A DNA stretch of 64,000 nucleotides from Rhodospirillaceae bacterium. Its GTDB lineage: Bacteria; Pseudomonadota; Alphaproteobacteria; Rhodospirillales; Rhodospirillaceae. The notes beneath the pieces were generated by a model, which was not told where the DNA came from, did not search any database, and was given only the letters and a program-made list of their open reading frames with translations. Shown one piece after another: positions 37,307 to 45,703 of this stretch (its first letter is position 1; each line of letters opens with the position of its first letter). The DNA lies in the NCBI GenBank assembly GCA_040219235.1, contig JAVJSV010000011.1:1240001-1304000 (forward strand), given 5' to 3'. The position numbers and the translations under genes are program-made.

Positions 37307-38857
37307 CTACAGCAGCGCGTTGACCACCAGAAACAGAACCCCGGCCAGCACCGCTGAGGCTGGCACCGTCACCACCCAGGCGGCGGCGATGCCAAGCAAA
37401 TGGCGTCGCCTAACCAGCCTTCGCTTACGGGCTTTAGCCCAGCGGTTAAAGGCTAAATCCGAGCTGTCCGGGGCTTCCAGCATGGCGGGCTCTGTCCCCT
37501 TAGGGCTGGCGCGGTTGAACTGTCGATTGACGATAAATTCGCGCAGAAACCCAACGCCGAACACCCCGCCAACGGCAATGTGGGTTGAACTGACGGGGAG
37601 GCCGAAGCCAGACGCGATAATCACCGTCAAGGCCGCGGACAAGGCCACGCAAAAGGCACGAATGGGATCAAGTTTTGTGATCTTCTCGCCAACGATTTTG
37701 ATGATCTTAGGACCAAACAAGAGAAGTCCGATCGAAATGCCTATCGCGCCGATGGCGAGAATCCAAAGCGGTAAGGTAACCTGACCTGCAACGCCTCCGC
37801 TCGTCACGGCATTGACGATCGCCGCCAGCGGACCGACGGCGTTGGCGACATCATTTGAGCCATGTGCGAAAGACAATAAAGCCGCAGCGCAGATCAATGG
37901 ACTGCGAAACAACTGCCCCACCGCTTTGCGCGAATTTTCAATACGGCTGGTATCTCTTAAGGCTGAAAATCGAATCAGGCCATAGGCGATGCCAAAGGCA
38001 GTGCTTCCAATCAACACAAGAGCCCACACTTCAGGCTGCCATAATTTCTTTAAACCCTTAGTCACCAGATACACGGAAAACGCCGCGGCCATGATTCCCA
38101 CCAACATCGGGATCCATCTCTGCGCCGCCGCCACTTTGTCTGTTTTAAAGAGCACTGCAAATTTGATGAAGGTCAGAAAAGTGGCTGCGATAACGCCTCC
38201 TAAAAACGGCGAGATAATCCAACTTGCCGCAATCGCTGACATGACGGGCCAATCAACGGCGGTGAGCCCTGCCGCTGCGATGCCAGCCCCCATAACCCCG
38301 CCGACAATTGAGTGTGTGGTCGACACCGGCGCGCCGATTAAGGTTGAAAGATTCACCCATAGGGCTGCCGCCAGCAGCGCGGCCAGCATGGCTGCGATGA
38401 AGGTGTCTTGATCTGCAAAAGACTCCGGACTAACGATCCCCTTAGAGATTGTATTCACCACATCGCCACCGGCAATCAGCGCCCCGGCCGCTTCGAAGGT
38501 GGCCGCAATAATCAAGGCGCCAGCCATTGTTAAAGCCTTTGAGCCTACTGCCGGACCCACATTATTGGCGACGTCATTGGCGCCAATGTTCATGGCCATG
38601 TACGCGCCGACAATGGAGGCAATAGCGATCACGGCGTAGCCGTCCGATGACCCCGATTGCAGGTAAGTGTAGAGCCACACGGCCAGAACGAACAGCAGCC
38701 CGAAGCCCATATCAAGGCTTTTCAAGCCGGCATAGTTCGCGGCCTTCTCTAGCTGGACAATGCGTTTCAGATCTTTATCGATCGCCGTTTTCTTGGGTGT
38801 TTTTTGTAGGGGCCCTGGGGGAGGCGTGAGCAATGACATCGGGGAATAATCGCCCAT
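37307..38857 (-). CDS. pit: Pit-family low-affinity inorganic phosphate transporter
   Basis: 516 residues; the ATG at 38839 is an alternative start. About ten membrane helices and the duplicated Pit signature: NIGANDVANNVGPAVGSKAL near residue 90 and SFAHGSNDVANAVGPL near 335, with PVSTTHSIVGGVMGAG and PVSSTHIAVGGVFGVG further on. It imports phosphate, or metal-phosphate, with protons. A Pho-box-like element 23 bases upstream suggests PhoB control; in rhizobia PhoB represses pit when phosphate is scarce. No phoU-like gene is adjacent. It is divergent from the NUDIX gene. Confidence 0.94.
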   Translation of the reverse strand: MGDYSPMSLLTPPPGPLQKTPKKTAIDKDLKRIVQLEKAANYAGLKSLDMGFGLLFVLAVWLYTYLQSGSSDGYAVIAIASIVGAYMAMNIGANDVANNVGPAVGSKALTMAGALIIAATFEAAGALIAGGDVVNTISKGIVSPESFADQDTFIAAMLAALLAAALWVNLSTLIGAPVSTTHSIVGGVMGAGIAAAGLTAVDWPVMSAIAASWIISPFLGGVIAATFLTFIKFAVLFKTDKVAAAQRWIPMLVGIMAAAFSVYLVTKGLKKLWQPEVWALVLIGSTAFGIAYGLIRFSALRDTSRIENSRKAVGQLFRSPLICAAALLSFAHGSNDVANAVGPLAAIVNAVTSGGVAGQVTLPLWILAIGAIGISIGLLLFGPKIIKIVGEKITKLDPIRAFCVALSAALTVIIASGFGLPVSSTHIAVGGVFGVGFLREFIVNRQFNRASPKGTEPAMLEAPDSSDLAFNRWAKARKRRLVRRRHLLGIAAAWVVTVPASAVLAGVLFLVVNALL

Positions 38858-38880
38858 CTATACAGTGAAGATTTGGGGGT

Positions 38881-38898
38881 GAGTCATAAATCTGTAAT
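38881..38898. promoter_or_regulatory. Pho-box-like element (PhoB site)
   Basis: GAGTCAT-AAAT-CTGTAAT at 38881-38898 matches the PhoB tandem consensus CTGTCAT-AAAT-CTGTCAT at 5 of 7 and 6 of 7 half-site positions with the exact 4-base AT spacer. It lies between pit (23 bases upstream of its start) and the NUDIX gene. The match and the phosphate gene it faces are the evidence; PhoB is not in the window. Confidence 0.6.
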
Positions 38899-38932
38899 AA
38901 TTATGAAACAGAAGTTGCGATGTTTAGGCGGT

Positions 38933-39385
38933 ATGGTCAATGTCCAGTCAACAAAACGGCCCAGAATGTTAGGATTACTTCGCTTTCGGCAGTGCGCCGC
39001 TTTGCCATTCCAAGAGGGAAAGGAGGGACGGAGGTTCTTGCTTATTACCTCGCTGGATACGCGCCGATGGATTATTCCCAAAGGGAATGTCGAGCCTGGG
39101 TTGTCAGCGCGCGAGTCTGCTGAATTAGAGGCCTTCGAAGAGGCCGGAGTGATCGGCAAGCTGCATTATGCCAGCGTCGGTTCATACACGTATCATAAAG
39201 AAATTGGCGACGAAGCGCTGTTGCATCGCGTCAAAGTGTTTCCGCTCGAAGTGAAGCAGGAATTAAAAGACTATCCCCATTTTCAAAAACGCGAACGCAT
39301 GTGGATGGGGGGCGATAAAGCGGCCGGGCTGGTCGACGAACCAGATCTCAAAAAAATGATCTTACGGTTTTCTGATTGGTCTTAG
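38933..39385 (+). CDS. NUDIX hydrolase (DIPP-like)
   Basis: 150 residues from the ATG at 38933; starts at 38903 and 38966 are possible, but 38903 would leave the Pho-box-like element only 4 bases upstream. RWIIPKGNVEPGLSARESAELEAFEEAGVIG is split by the Nudix loop: the metal-binding EEAG core is intact, while the first Glu and the Arg of the textbook box are Leu. This variation is normal in the diphosphoinositol-polyphosphate/diadenosine-polyphosphate-type bacterial branch. It should hydrolyse a nucleotide or inositol diphosphate. Its position opposite pit may reflect shared phosphate control. Confidence 0.85.
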   Translation: MVNVQSTKRPRMLGLLRFRQCAALPFQEGKEGRRFLLITSLDTRRWIIPKGNVEPGLSARESAELEAFEEAGVIGKLHYASVGSYTYHKEIGDEALLHRVKVFPLEVKQELKDYPHFQKRERMWMGGDKAAGLVDEPDLKKMILRFSDWS

Positions 39386-39413
39386 CCAGCTTCACCCCAG
39401 CGTTGCGAAAGGT

Positions 39414-40709
39414 TTACCAACGTGTGCCGACCCCTACTCTGAACCGCGTGTCTTTCTGATCAAAGCCAAGCAGGCTCTCGCTGTAGCCGCTGATAAACTG
39501 GGCGTGCAGGTTTGGCGTGAACAATTTCTGGATGAAGGGAAACGGTGTCGTCGCGTCAATCTGTAACGTGGCTTTTTCCTGCGCATCGCCTTTGCGCAGG
39601 GATGCCATGAGACCTAAACCACTCTGCCGACGTTCATTCCGTTGCATCAAACGCACGGCTATTTCTGCATGGCCACGGAAATCGTCAATGTCTGGGTTGT
39701 CAGCCGTGCTGCCCACATACATCCATGTTTTTGGCTTCACGGATAATTCCCACCACTCGCACTCCCGGCAGCCTTGGGCGGGCCGTTCAAAGTCATATAC
39801 AAATTCGGGCTGAACATAGGCGTAGTTCAAACTGCGTGAGGCCAGGCCGTCTTGTCCGTTGGACTCATGCATAAACCCGACGCGCACATGGCGCAGGCCG
39901 AGGCCCGGGAAAATGAGATCTTCCGGATGAGAGGGATCACCGATGTCGAAAAAAAGCTCTGGCTTATAAGAGGAATCCCGGAACGGCTTGGACGCGGAAT
40001 CAAAGTCCCAAAACGACAATTGCGTATAGGCGACGTTCAGGTTTTGCAGCCAGCGCAAGGGGGAGGTGTCCTTAATATTGTGAAACAGCCGGTATTTGAA
40101 ACTGATCTGGAATTTGACCTCGTCAGGATTGAGACCATAAACAAAGTACATCGGCTCATGGATGCCAAAGGGCGCATCCTCAGTGGGCTGGTAGACGTCA
40201 TCGACAGCGGCCGAGATCGTTTCGATCACCGATCCCTCATCCGTGGCTGCGTTTGCGGAAGTCAGTGTCAATTCTGTAGAGGGCGCGCGCACAGCCCGCG
40301 CGGATTGCGTCGCAGGTGAGGCGACCTCGACCAGGACAACCGGTTTTTCCGGCAGATCGACTTCCAGTCTCGCGAATCCGGTCCAGGCGGCTGGCACCGT
40401 TAATTCGTAGGTCTGGGTCACGAAGGCTCCAGGAGAGAGCGTCTGAGTGGCGGGAGTTGATGCATTCACGCGGGTTAATTGGCCCCGTATGCTGTCCGTG
40501 CCGCCGCTCAGCACGTAAGACACGCGGCCAGGAATCTTGACCTCAAGCGGAGCATCTGACGGATTCGTAAACATCACGTCCACGGACGTGACTTCCCCGG
40601 GCCATAGCAGTCCATCGGGCGCGATCAAAATGGCCTTTGCTGTGGTCTCGGCGACTGCGGGATAGGCCATAAAGAGGCCAAACACCATACTTATGAGAAA
40701 GCGACGCAT
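39414..40709 (-). CDS. pldA: Outer-membrane phospholipase A (OMPLA) with N-terminal beta domain
   Basis: 431 residues from the ATG at 40709; a longer frame to 40763 lacks a signal peptide. After the signal peptide (1-20), residues 21-150 form a beta-sandwich-like domain (LLWPGEVTSVDVMFTNPSDAP, TQTYELTVPAAWTGFARLEVDL). From about 180 on comes the OMPLA barrel with the catalytic RVGFMHESNGQDGLASRS: His281, Ser283 and Asn284 match the E. coli His142-Ser144-Asn156 chemistry, with Ser as the nucleophile. E. coli OMPLA has about 270 mature residues, so the N-terminal domain is an addition. It hydrolyses phospholipids in the outer leaflet when the membrane is disturbed. Confidence 0.85.
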   Translation of the reverse strand: MRRFLISMVFGLFMAYPAVAETTAKAILIAPDGLLWPGEVTSVDVMFTNPSDAPLEVKIPGRVSYVLSGGTDSIRGQLTRVNASTPATQTLSPGAFVTQTYELTVPAAWTGFARLEVDLPEKPVVLVEVASPATQSARAVRAPSTELTLTSANAATDEGSVIETISAAVDDVYQPTEDAPFGIHEPMYFVYGLNPDEVKFQISFKYRLFHNIKDTSPLRWLQNLNVAYTQLSFWDFDSASKPFRDSSYKPELFFDIGDPSHPEDLIFPGLGLRHVRVGFMHESNGQDGLASRSLNYAYVQPEFVYDFERPAQGCRECEWWELSVKPKTWMYVGSTADNPDIDDFRGHAEIAVRLMQRNERRQSGLGLMASLRKGDAQEKATLQIDATTPFPFIQKLFTPNLHAQFISGYSESLLGFDQKDTRFRVGVGTRW

Positions 40710-40815
40710 CTCATTGTCTCCAATTTTCAGGAAGCAAAGTGCTTCAGGATTTATGTGCGGCAAATAGTCGGGGACTATTTAAACGATGATGAGCGTTAAC
40801 TGTTGCGTTAAATGA

Positions 40816-41280
40816 TTATTCTTTTTTGGCCGCCACGGCTTCAAGCTCAATCAACACCTCTGGTAAGGCCAGCGCTTTGACATAGACCAAGGTGCCGGCT
40901 TGCGTGCCGCCCGGATTGTATTTCTGGCCTGCTTTGACAATCGCACCAATATCAGCCGGGTTGATCATATACAGATTGGTTTTCACCACATCGCTCCAGT
41001 CCATGCCTGCGTCTTTCAAGGTTTGTTCGACTTTGGCGTAAACAATATCTGCCTGGGTTTCGGCATCCGGCGGCGTGAAACCCTCAGCATCCGTCGCTGT
41101 TTGACCGCTGATGAACAGGATGCGTGAGCCTGGCGGAATTTCAACACTGCGCTGCGTGTAACCGCCGGTGGGATTGCGCACGATGTTTGTAGACGTTGTG
41201 TCGGCTGCTGACGCGGCACACGCCATACAGGTGACGGCCACTGCGGCAAGCGTTGTGGTGAGTGAAGAAGTCTGAGGCAC
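40816..41280 (-). CDS. Exported RidA/YjgF-like protein
   Basis: 154 residues. The first 25 are a signal peptide (TLAAVAVTCMACAASAAD), unlike cytosolic RidA. The rest is a YjgF/RidA fold: ILFISGQTATDAEGFTPPDAETQADIVYAKVEQTLKDAGMDWSDVVKTNLYM and LPEVLIELEAVA. The Arg that binds the substrate carboxylate in enamine/imine deaminases (usually in the xARSCVxV text) is replaced by Gly (QAGTLVYV), while the C-terminal Glu is kept, so 2-aminoacrylate deaminase activity is doubtful. Periplasmic homologues of unknown role occur beside transport or catabolic genes. Confidence 0.82.
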   Translation of the reverse strand: MPQTSSLTTTLAAVAVTCMACAASAADTTSTNIVRNPTGGYTQRSVEIPPGSRILFISGQTATDAEGFTPPDAETQADIVYAKVEQTLKDAGMDWSDVVKTNLYMINPADIGAIVKAGQKYNPGGTQAGTLVYVKALALPEVLIELEAVAAKKE

Positions 41281-41436
41281 GGCTTATCCTTTCAATAGGT
41301 TTTGAGATGCGCCAAGGATGACGTGTTCAAGGGTGAGGGAGCTTTGTCTGCCCGTCAACCGAATCACCTTGACACAAACGCCTGTCCAACCGGTATGGTT
41401 CGCCGCAACCCATCTTTCACCCTGCGGAGCGACTGC

Positions 41437-43026
41437 ATGTTTGTCCTGCGATCTGTTTTTCTGGCTGTGATTCTCTCAATCGTCGGCATGAGTCCTGCGT
41501 TTGCCGAAGCTGTGCTGCATCGGGGAAATGGCACAGAGCCGGACACTTTGGACCCGCATCGCGCGGCCAGCGTTTGGGAACACGACATCATTGCCGACAT
41601 GTTTTTGGGCCTCACCGCAAAAAATGCAAAAGGCGACGTTGTTCCGGGTTCGGCGGAAAGCTGGACCGTCAGCGAAGATGGTTTGGTTTATACCTTCACG
41701 CTGCGGGACAATCTGTTTTGGTCAGACGGGGTGCCGGTTAAGGCCAGCGATGTGGTGTTCGGCTTCCGCCGCATTCTCAATCCCATGACCGCCGCGCGCT
41801 ATGCGTCTCTTCTCTATCAAGTCAAAAACGCCTATGCCGTTAACACCGGCGAGATGGACCCAACAGATGCAGGCGTGCGGGCCATCGACGCTCAAACCGT
41901 TGAAATAACCCTGGAGAGTCCGGCGCCGTTTTTGCCTGAACTCTTAACCCACTACACCACCTACCCCATCCCCCAGCATGTGGTCGAGGAGCATGGCGAT
42001 GACTGGGTGCGTCCCGGCAACATGGTGTCCAACGGGGCCTATGTATTGCAGGAGTGGGTGTCGAACGGCCACGTTAAAGTGACCAAGAACCCGCTATTTT
42101 ATGACGCAGATAACGTCGCCATCGACACGGTCTACTTTTATCCCATTGAGGACAGTCGCACGGCTGTCAAAATGTTTAAGTCCGGCGAACTGGACATGAA
42201 CATCACCACCGGTGCGTTTCCGGCGGCGCAGCTGGAAGACCTGCTGAAAGAACTTCCGGGCGAGGCGCGGGTGTATCCCTATCTCAGTTCCAGTTATATG
42301 CCGCTGAACGTGACGCGTCCGCCATTTGATGACGTGCGGGTGCGCAAAGCCGTCTCCATGCTGATCGACCGCGGCATCATCAATCAGCGCGTGGTCGCCG
42401 TTGGCAATATCTCTGCCTATTCCTTGGTGCCGCCGCTGACCGCCAATTATCAGGCCGGTGCGCAACTGGATTTTGCAGGATTGTCTATGGAGGCCAGAAC
42501 CGAAGACGCCAAACGCCTGCTCGCCGAGGCTGGTTACGATGATAGCAATCCGCTGACGTTCGATCTGATCTACCGCAATTCCTACGACAATGGCCGACGG
42601 ATTTCCGCCATTGCGGCGATGCTGCGGCGTGCGGGTGTGATCGCCGATGTTGTGGCCATGGAAGCCCGCGTAACCTATGCACGGATGGAGCAGCGCGATT
42701 ATCAGATGGGCGATGGCGGCTGGGTCGCTGACTACAACGATCCCTATAATTTCTTGTATCTGCTGATGTGTGAAGCGGGCCCACTCAACTGGGCTGGGTA
42801 CTGCAACCCGGACTATGATGCGCTGATTAACCAAGCGGCGAAAACTTTGGATATGGTCGAGCGGGCGCGCCTGATGTCAGAGGCGGAGCAACTGATGCTC
42901 AACGACCACCCCATCATCCCGATGGATTTCAGCACCCATCGCAATCTGGTGTCCAAGCGCATCGCCGGCTTTGAAGACAACATCACCAACACCCACCGGA
43001 CCCGGTATTTATCGTTTAAAGATTAG
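41437..43026 (+). CDS. Peptide/oligopeptide-binding protein (SBP family 5), orphan
   Basis: 529 residues from the ATG at 41437 (MFVLRSVFLAV); the frame is open to 41302 but only this start gives a proper signal peptide (residues 1-23, ending in PAFA). OppA-type text: LHRGNGTEPDTLDPHRAAS, YTFTLRDNLFWSDGVPVKASDVVFGFRRILNP, GNMVSNGAYVLQEWVSNGHVKVTKNPLFYD, and VRKAVSMLIDRG. It binds a peptide or similar ligand for an ABC importer. No permease or ATPase gene lies on either side, so it must share a transporter encoded elsewhere. Confidence 0.92.
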   Translation: MFVLRSVFLAVILSIVGMSPAFAEAVLHRGNGTEPDTLDPHRAASVWEHDIIADMFLGLTAKNAKGDVVPGSAESWTVSEDGLVYTFTLRDNLFWSDGVPVKASDVVFGFRRILNPMTAARYASLLYQVKNAYAVNTGEMDPTDAGVRAIDAQTVEITLESPAPFLPELLTHYTTYPIPQHVVEEHGDDWVRPGNMVSNGAYVLQEWVSNGHVKVTKNPLFYDADNVAIDTVYFYPIEDSRTAVKMFKSGELDMNITTGAFPAAQLEDLLKELPGEARVYPYLSSSYMPLNVTRPPFDDVRVRKAVSMLIDRGIINQRVVAVGNISAYSLVPPLTANYQAGAQLDFAGLSMEARTEDAKRLLAEAGYDDSNPLTFDLIYRNSYDNGRRISAIAAMLRRAGVIADVVAMEARVTYARMEQRDYQMGDGGWVADYNDPYNFLYLLMCEAGPLNWAGYCNPDYDALINQAAKTLDMVERARLMSEAEQLMLNDHPIIPMDFSTHRNLVSKRIAGFEDNITNTHRTRYLSFKD

Positions 43027-43160
43027 GTCCATCCCGGCCTTTCAAAACGCGGGTGGTCCGGACATGTGATCACGATCCTGTGTGATAGCGCGATGCTGAT
43101 CGACCTTGCACCGGGACTCAAGCCATAGTGGAGTCCGCTTTTTTGAAAGATGAGGCTGCC

Positions 43161-43814
43161 ATGATCCGCATGCTTAGCAAAACCCTTCCTGCAGTTGCTT
43201 TGGCTTTAGCGTTGGGCATGCCGTTCATGAGTCATGCGGTTGATGCTGAGATGCAGCGCGACGCCAACGAACGGGCCGCCCGTTTGGCCTTTGAATTGCG
43301 CAATGATCCAGGCACCCCAGTTATCGGCAATCCCAACGGCGACGTCACCATTGTTGAATTTTTTGATTACCAGTGCCCGTATTGCAAGGCGGCGGAACCG
43401 CGCCTGAAAGAGTTGGTCAAACGGGATGGCAACATCAAGTTTGTGATCAAAGACTTTCCCATCCTCAGTGCAGTGTCTGTTGTGGCCTCAAAGGCGGCTT
43501 TGGCGGCGGACCTGCAAGGCAAGCACGAAGTGATTCACAACGCGCTCATGGATCACCGTGGTCAGCTTGATGAAGACCGGGTGTTTAAAATTGCCGAAAA
43601 CGTTGGGTTGGATGTCGCCAAGCTGCGCCAGGATATGCAGTCTCCGGCAGTGACCGACCAGCTCATCGAAAACTTCAATCTGGCCCGCAAGCTCAAAATC
43701 TCAGTGGTGCCCGGTTACATCGTTGACGATAAAGTGCTGTCGGGGCTGTCGTCAGACACCGTCACCTCGGCCATCAACTTCGACCAGGAAGTCGCGGAAG
43801 CCCGCGCCAGATAG
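43161..43814 (+). CDS. DsbA-family thiol oxidoreductase (Com1-like)
   Basis: 217 residues from the ATG at 43161; a GTG at 43128 is less likely. A signal peptide covers 1-26. The catalytic motif is FFDYQCPYCKAAEP, Cys72 and Cys75 in CPYC, and SVVPGYIVDDKVLSG supplies the cis-Pro (VVPG). The order DVTIVEFFDYxCPYC with a helical insert is that of periplasmic DsbA/Com1 proteins that oxidise or isomerise thiols. No dsbB is near. It is downstream of the peptide-binding gene with about 134 bases between, so a separate promoter is likely. Confidence 0.9.
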   Translation: MIRMLSKTLPAVALALALGMPFMSHAVDAEMQRDANERAARLAFELRNDPGTPVIGNPNGDVTIVEFFDYQCPYCKAAEPRLKELVKRDGNIKFVIKDFPILSAVSVVASKAALAADLQGKHEVIHNALMDHRGQLDEDRVFKIAENVGLDVAKLRQDMQSPAVTDQLIENFNLARKLKISVVPGYIVDDKVLSGLSSDTVTSAINFDQEVAEARAR

Positions 43815-43853
43815 CACCCACCAGATAACACCTGCCAGATAGAGCGTTTTCAG

Positions 43854-44570
43854 TTAGTCGTCCAAGCGCCGCACCCAGGACTGCCCTGGTTGGTCCGGGT
43901 CAGCAGTGCTGATCACCTTGACGTTGTGCCGCGCTCTGTATTCAGCTTGCTTAGCTTTAAAGTCAGAGCGCTCAATCCGTTTGTCCTGATACAGAATAAA
44001 GGCGCGCAGCCCGCCAACATCTTCGTCTTCATCATAAATGATCCCGAAGTTTTGCCGGAACCGGTGGTTGGGCGTCGTGAAGTTGAAATACATGCGGTAG
44101 GTGTCCACGCCGGTCTTTGCGCTGGGGCGCACGCGCACGCCATCGTCATCACCTAAGACTTTGTAAACCACAGACGGGTCATAAGCTCCTGAGCTATGGT
44201 CCATCTGGATCTTGCCCAATGTACCATCCTCATCAACCAGTTCGCCTGTGGTGATGATGATCAGCTCAATCCCTTCGTCCTCGGCCATCAGGCCCTTGCC
44301 ATACCGTGTGGTGGCAATGCCTGCCGGATAAAACCGGTGTTCGCTTTCGCGAAACTGCGTTCCGTCCAACTCGATATGGACCAGACTGTTATAGGACCGC
44401 ACCGTGTAGTCCATGTCCGCCGTAAAATAGGTGTTCTCGCTCGCCCACCATCCTGACATTTTTTGCCAGAACGGGAAGTCCGATAATTTTGCGTCTTGCG
44501 CAGAGGCGCTGCTGGTGAGAACCAGCAATCCAACTGCGGCGGCGTGAATAAATTTCATTCGAAAAACTTT
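43854..44570 (-). CDS. Exported protein of unknown family (beta-rich)
   Basis: 238 residues from the ATG at 44570; 44585 and 44558 are also possible. The signal peptide ends near SASAQD. The rest alternates in beta-strand style with Trp/Tyr-rich text (FWQKMSGWWASENTYFTADMDY, FRESEHRFYPAGIATTRYG, DTYRMYFNFTTPNHRFRQNFGIIYDEDEDVGG); a lipocalin-like barrel is plausible. No catalytic motif or known domain could be named. It follows the hydrolase-like gene at 44578 by 7 bases and is co-transcribed with it, so the two may serve one exported function. Confidence 0.75.
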   Translation of the reverse strand, partial: KVFRMKFIHAAAVGLLVLTSSASAQDAKLSDFPFWQKMSGWWASENTYFTADMDYTVRSYNSLVHIELDGTQFRESEHRFYPAGIATTRYGKGLMAEDEGIELIIITTGELVDEDGTLGKIQMDHSSGAYDPSVVYKVLGDDDGVRVRPSAKTGVDTYRMYFNFTTPNHRFRQNFGIIYDEDEDVGGLRAFILYQDKRIERSDFKAKQAEYRARHNVKVISTADPDQPGQSWVRRLDD

Positions 44571-44577
44571 CATTCGG

Positions 44578-45549
44578 CTAAGCATCTAAAAATTTGATGA
44601 CAGCAGCAGAGCGTTCCTCTTCTCTCGCCGTCACCGGCAGCACCAGATGCTCTGAGTTCGGCACCAGGGCTGCGGCTTCTTCCACCGATACATGCAACGG
44701 GTCCGCCCGATGCGCCATGCAGAAGGTCGGCACCGTCACCAGAGGCAAGCGCTCATGGGTTTTGTGGCGGAACACCGCATTGTAGCCTTTGTAATAATGA
44801 TCGATCGCTTTCATCACTTCCATCACCCCGTTGTGCAAGGTGGCCGCTGGCCAGGGTTCTTTGCCCAGATAGTGCTCGGCATCGCGTTTGTAGTGCGGGA
44901 AGTACACGCCCATGTCTTTCATAAAGTTCCACGCCCAGATGAAGTGCTCGCCGTTCTCCTGCGGCTTCACTTTCGGGGCGTAGTTTTCCAGCATGTCAGC
45001 GGCCAGATCTGGATCAAACAAGGCCACGCCGTCGAACACCAGTTTGCGCACCCGGTCGGGATGGGCGATGGCAATTTCCATGCCCACGTTGGCGCCGGTA
45101 TGACTGCCGTACACATCCACCTTCTCCAGACCCAGCGCATCCCAAACGCGCACTACACTGTCAGCGTAGTACACCAGGTCCGGCTCTTCAGGCTCCGGTG
45201 GCACAGACTCGCCGAAGCCCAAGGTGTCGGCGGCAATACAGCGGCGGGTTTGGCCCAGGATCGCCACCAAGTCACTCAGGCCTTTTGAGGAGCCCGGTCC
45301 CGCATGCATCATGTACAGGGGCAGGGGGCTGTCGTCGGTGTGTTCCCCGGCGTGACGGTAATGCACCAAGCCCTCTTTGATTCTGACAAACGCGCGATCG
45401 ACTTCCATGGCAGCATCTCCTGGTGTTGTATTCTGTTTTGAGTTCTGAGCAGCGGCGCGTGGGCTGACGGTGGTGGTTGCGGTGGCCGAGGTTGCGGCCG
45501 CCGCCGCTGTTGCCCCCATCATGGTCCGCCGTGTCAGTCGTGTCAGCAT
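44578..45549 (-). CDS. Tat-exported alpha/beta-hydrolase-like protein with His at the nucleophile position
   Basis: 323 residues from the ATG at 45549 (MLTRLTRRTMMGATAA), whose RR motif and Ala-rich stretch form a Tat signal; the frame is open to 45636 but the added text is not signal-like. The alpha/beta-hydrolase core has MMHAGPGSSKGLSD (oxyanion), AADTLGFGESVPP, VDVYGSHTGANVGMEIA (elbow) and MAHRADPLH (acid). The elbow reads G-S-H150-T-G rather than GxSxG, and no His follows the acid in the usual spot. The paralogue at 35097-36008 shares the elbow (GFHTG). It is divergent from the first DUF1838 gene. Confidence 0.82.
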   Translation of the reverse strand: MLTRLTRRTMMGATAAAAATSATATTTVSPRAAAQNSKQNTTPGDAAMEVDRAFVRIKEGLVHYRHAGEHTDDSPLPLYMMHAGPGSSKGLSDLVAILGQTRRCIAADTLGFGESVPPEPEEPDLVYYADSVVRVWDALGLEKVDVYGSHTGANVGMEIAIAHPDRVRKLVFDGVALFDPDLAADMLENYAPKVKPQENGEHFIWAWNFMKDMGVYFPHYKRDAEHYLGKEPWPAATLHNGVMEVMKAIDHYYKGYNAVFRHKTHERLPLVTVPTFCMAHRADPLHVSVEEAAALVPNSEHLVLPVTAREEERSAAVIKFLDA

Positions 45550-45703
45550 GAAACCCTCTCCTCGTGATGCCCCAGAATAGACGTATCTCTTGCGCTCAGG
45601 CCAGAGGTGGCTAGCTTGGGAACGTGCCGCGTTCATCGTGTGGCGCTTTACACGTCTTGCGCCATCAGCCTACAGTTTGTGTTTGATCGGGGGGAGGCCA
45701 GCT

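Noticed and set aside
42094-42834. 246-codon minus-strand frame
   Set aside because: Antisense of the peptide-binding gene; His-rich shadow text only.
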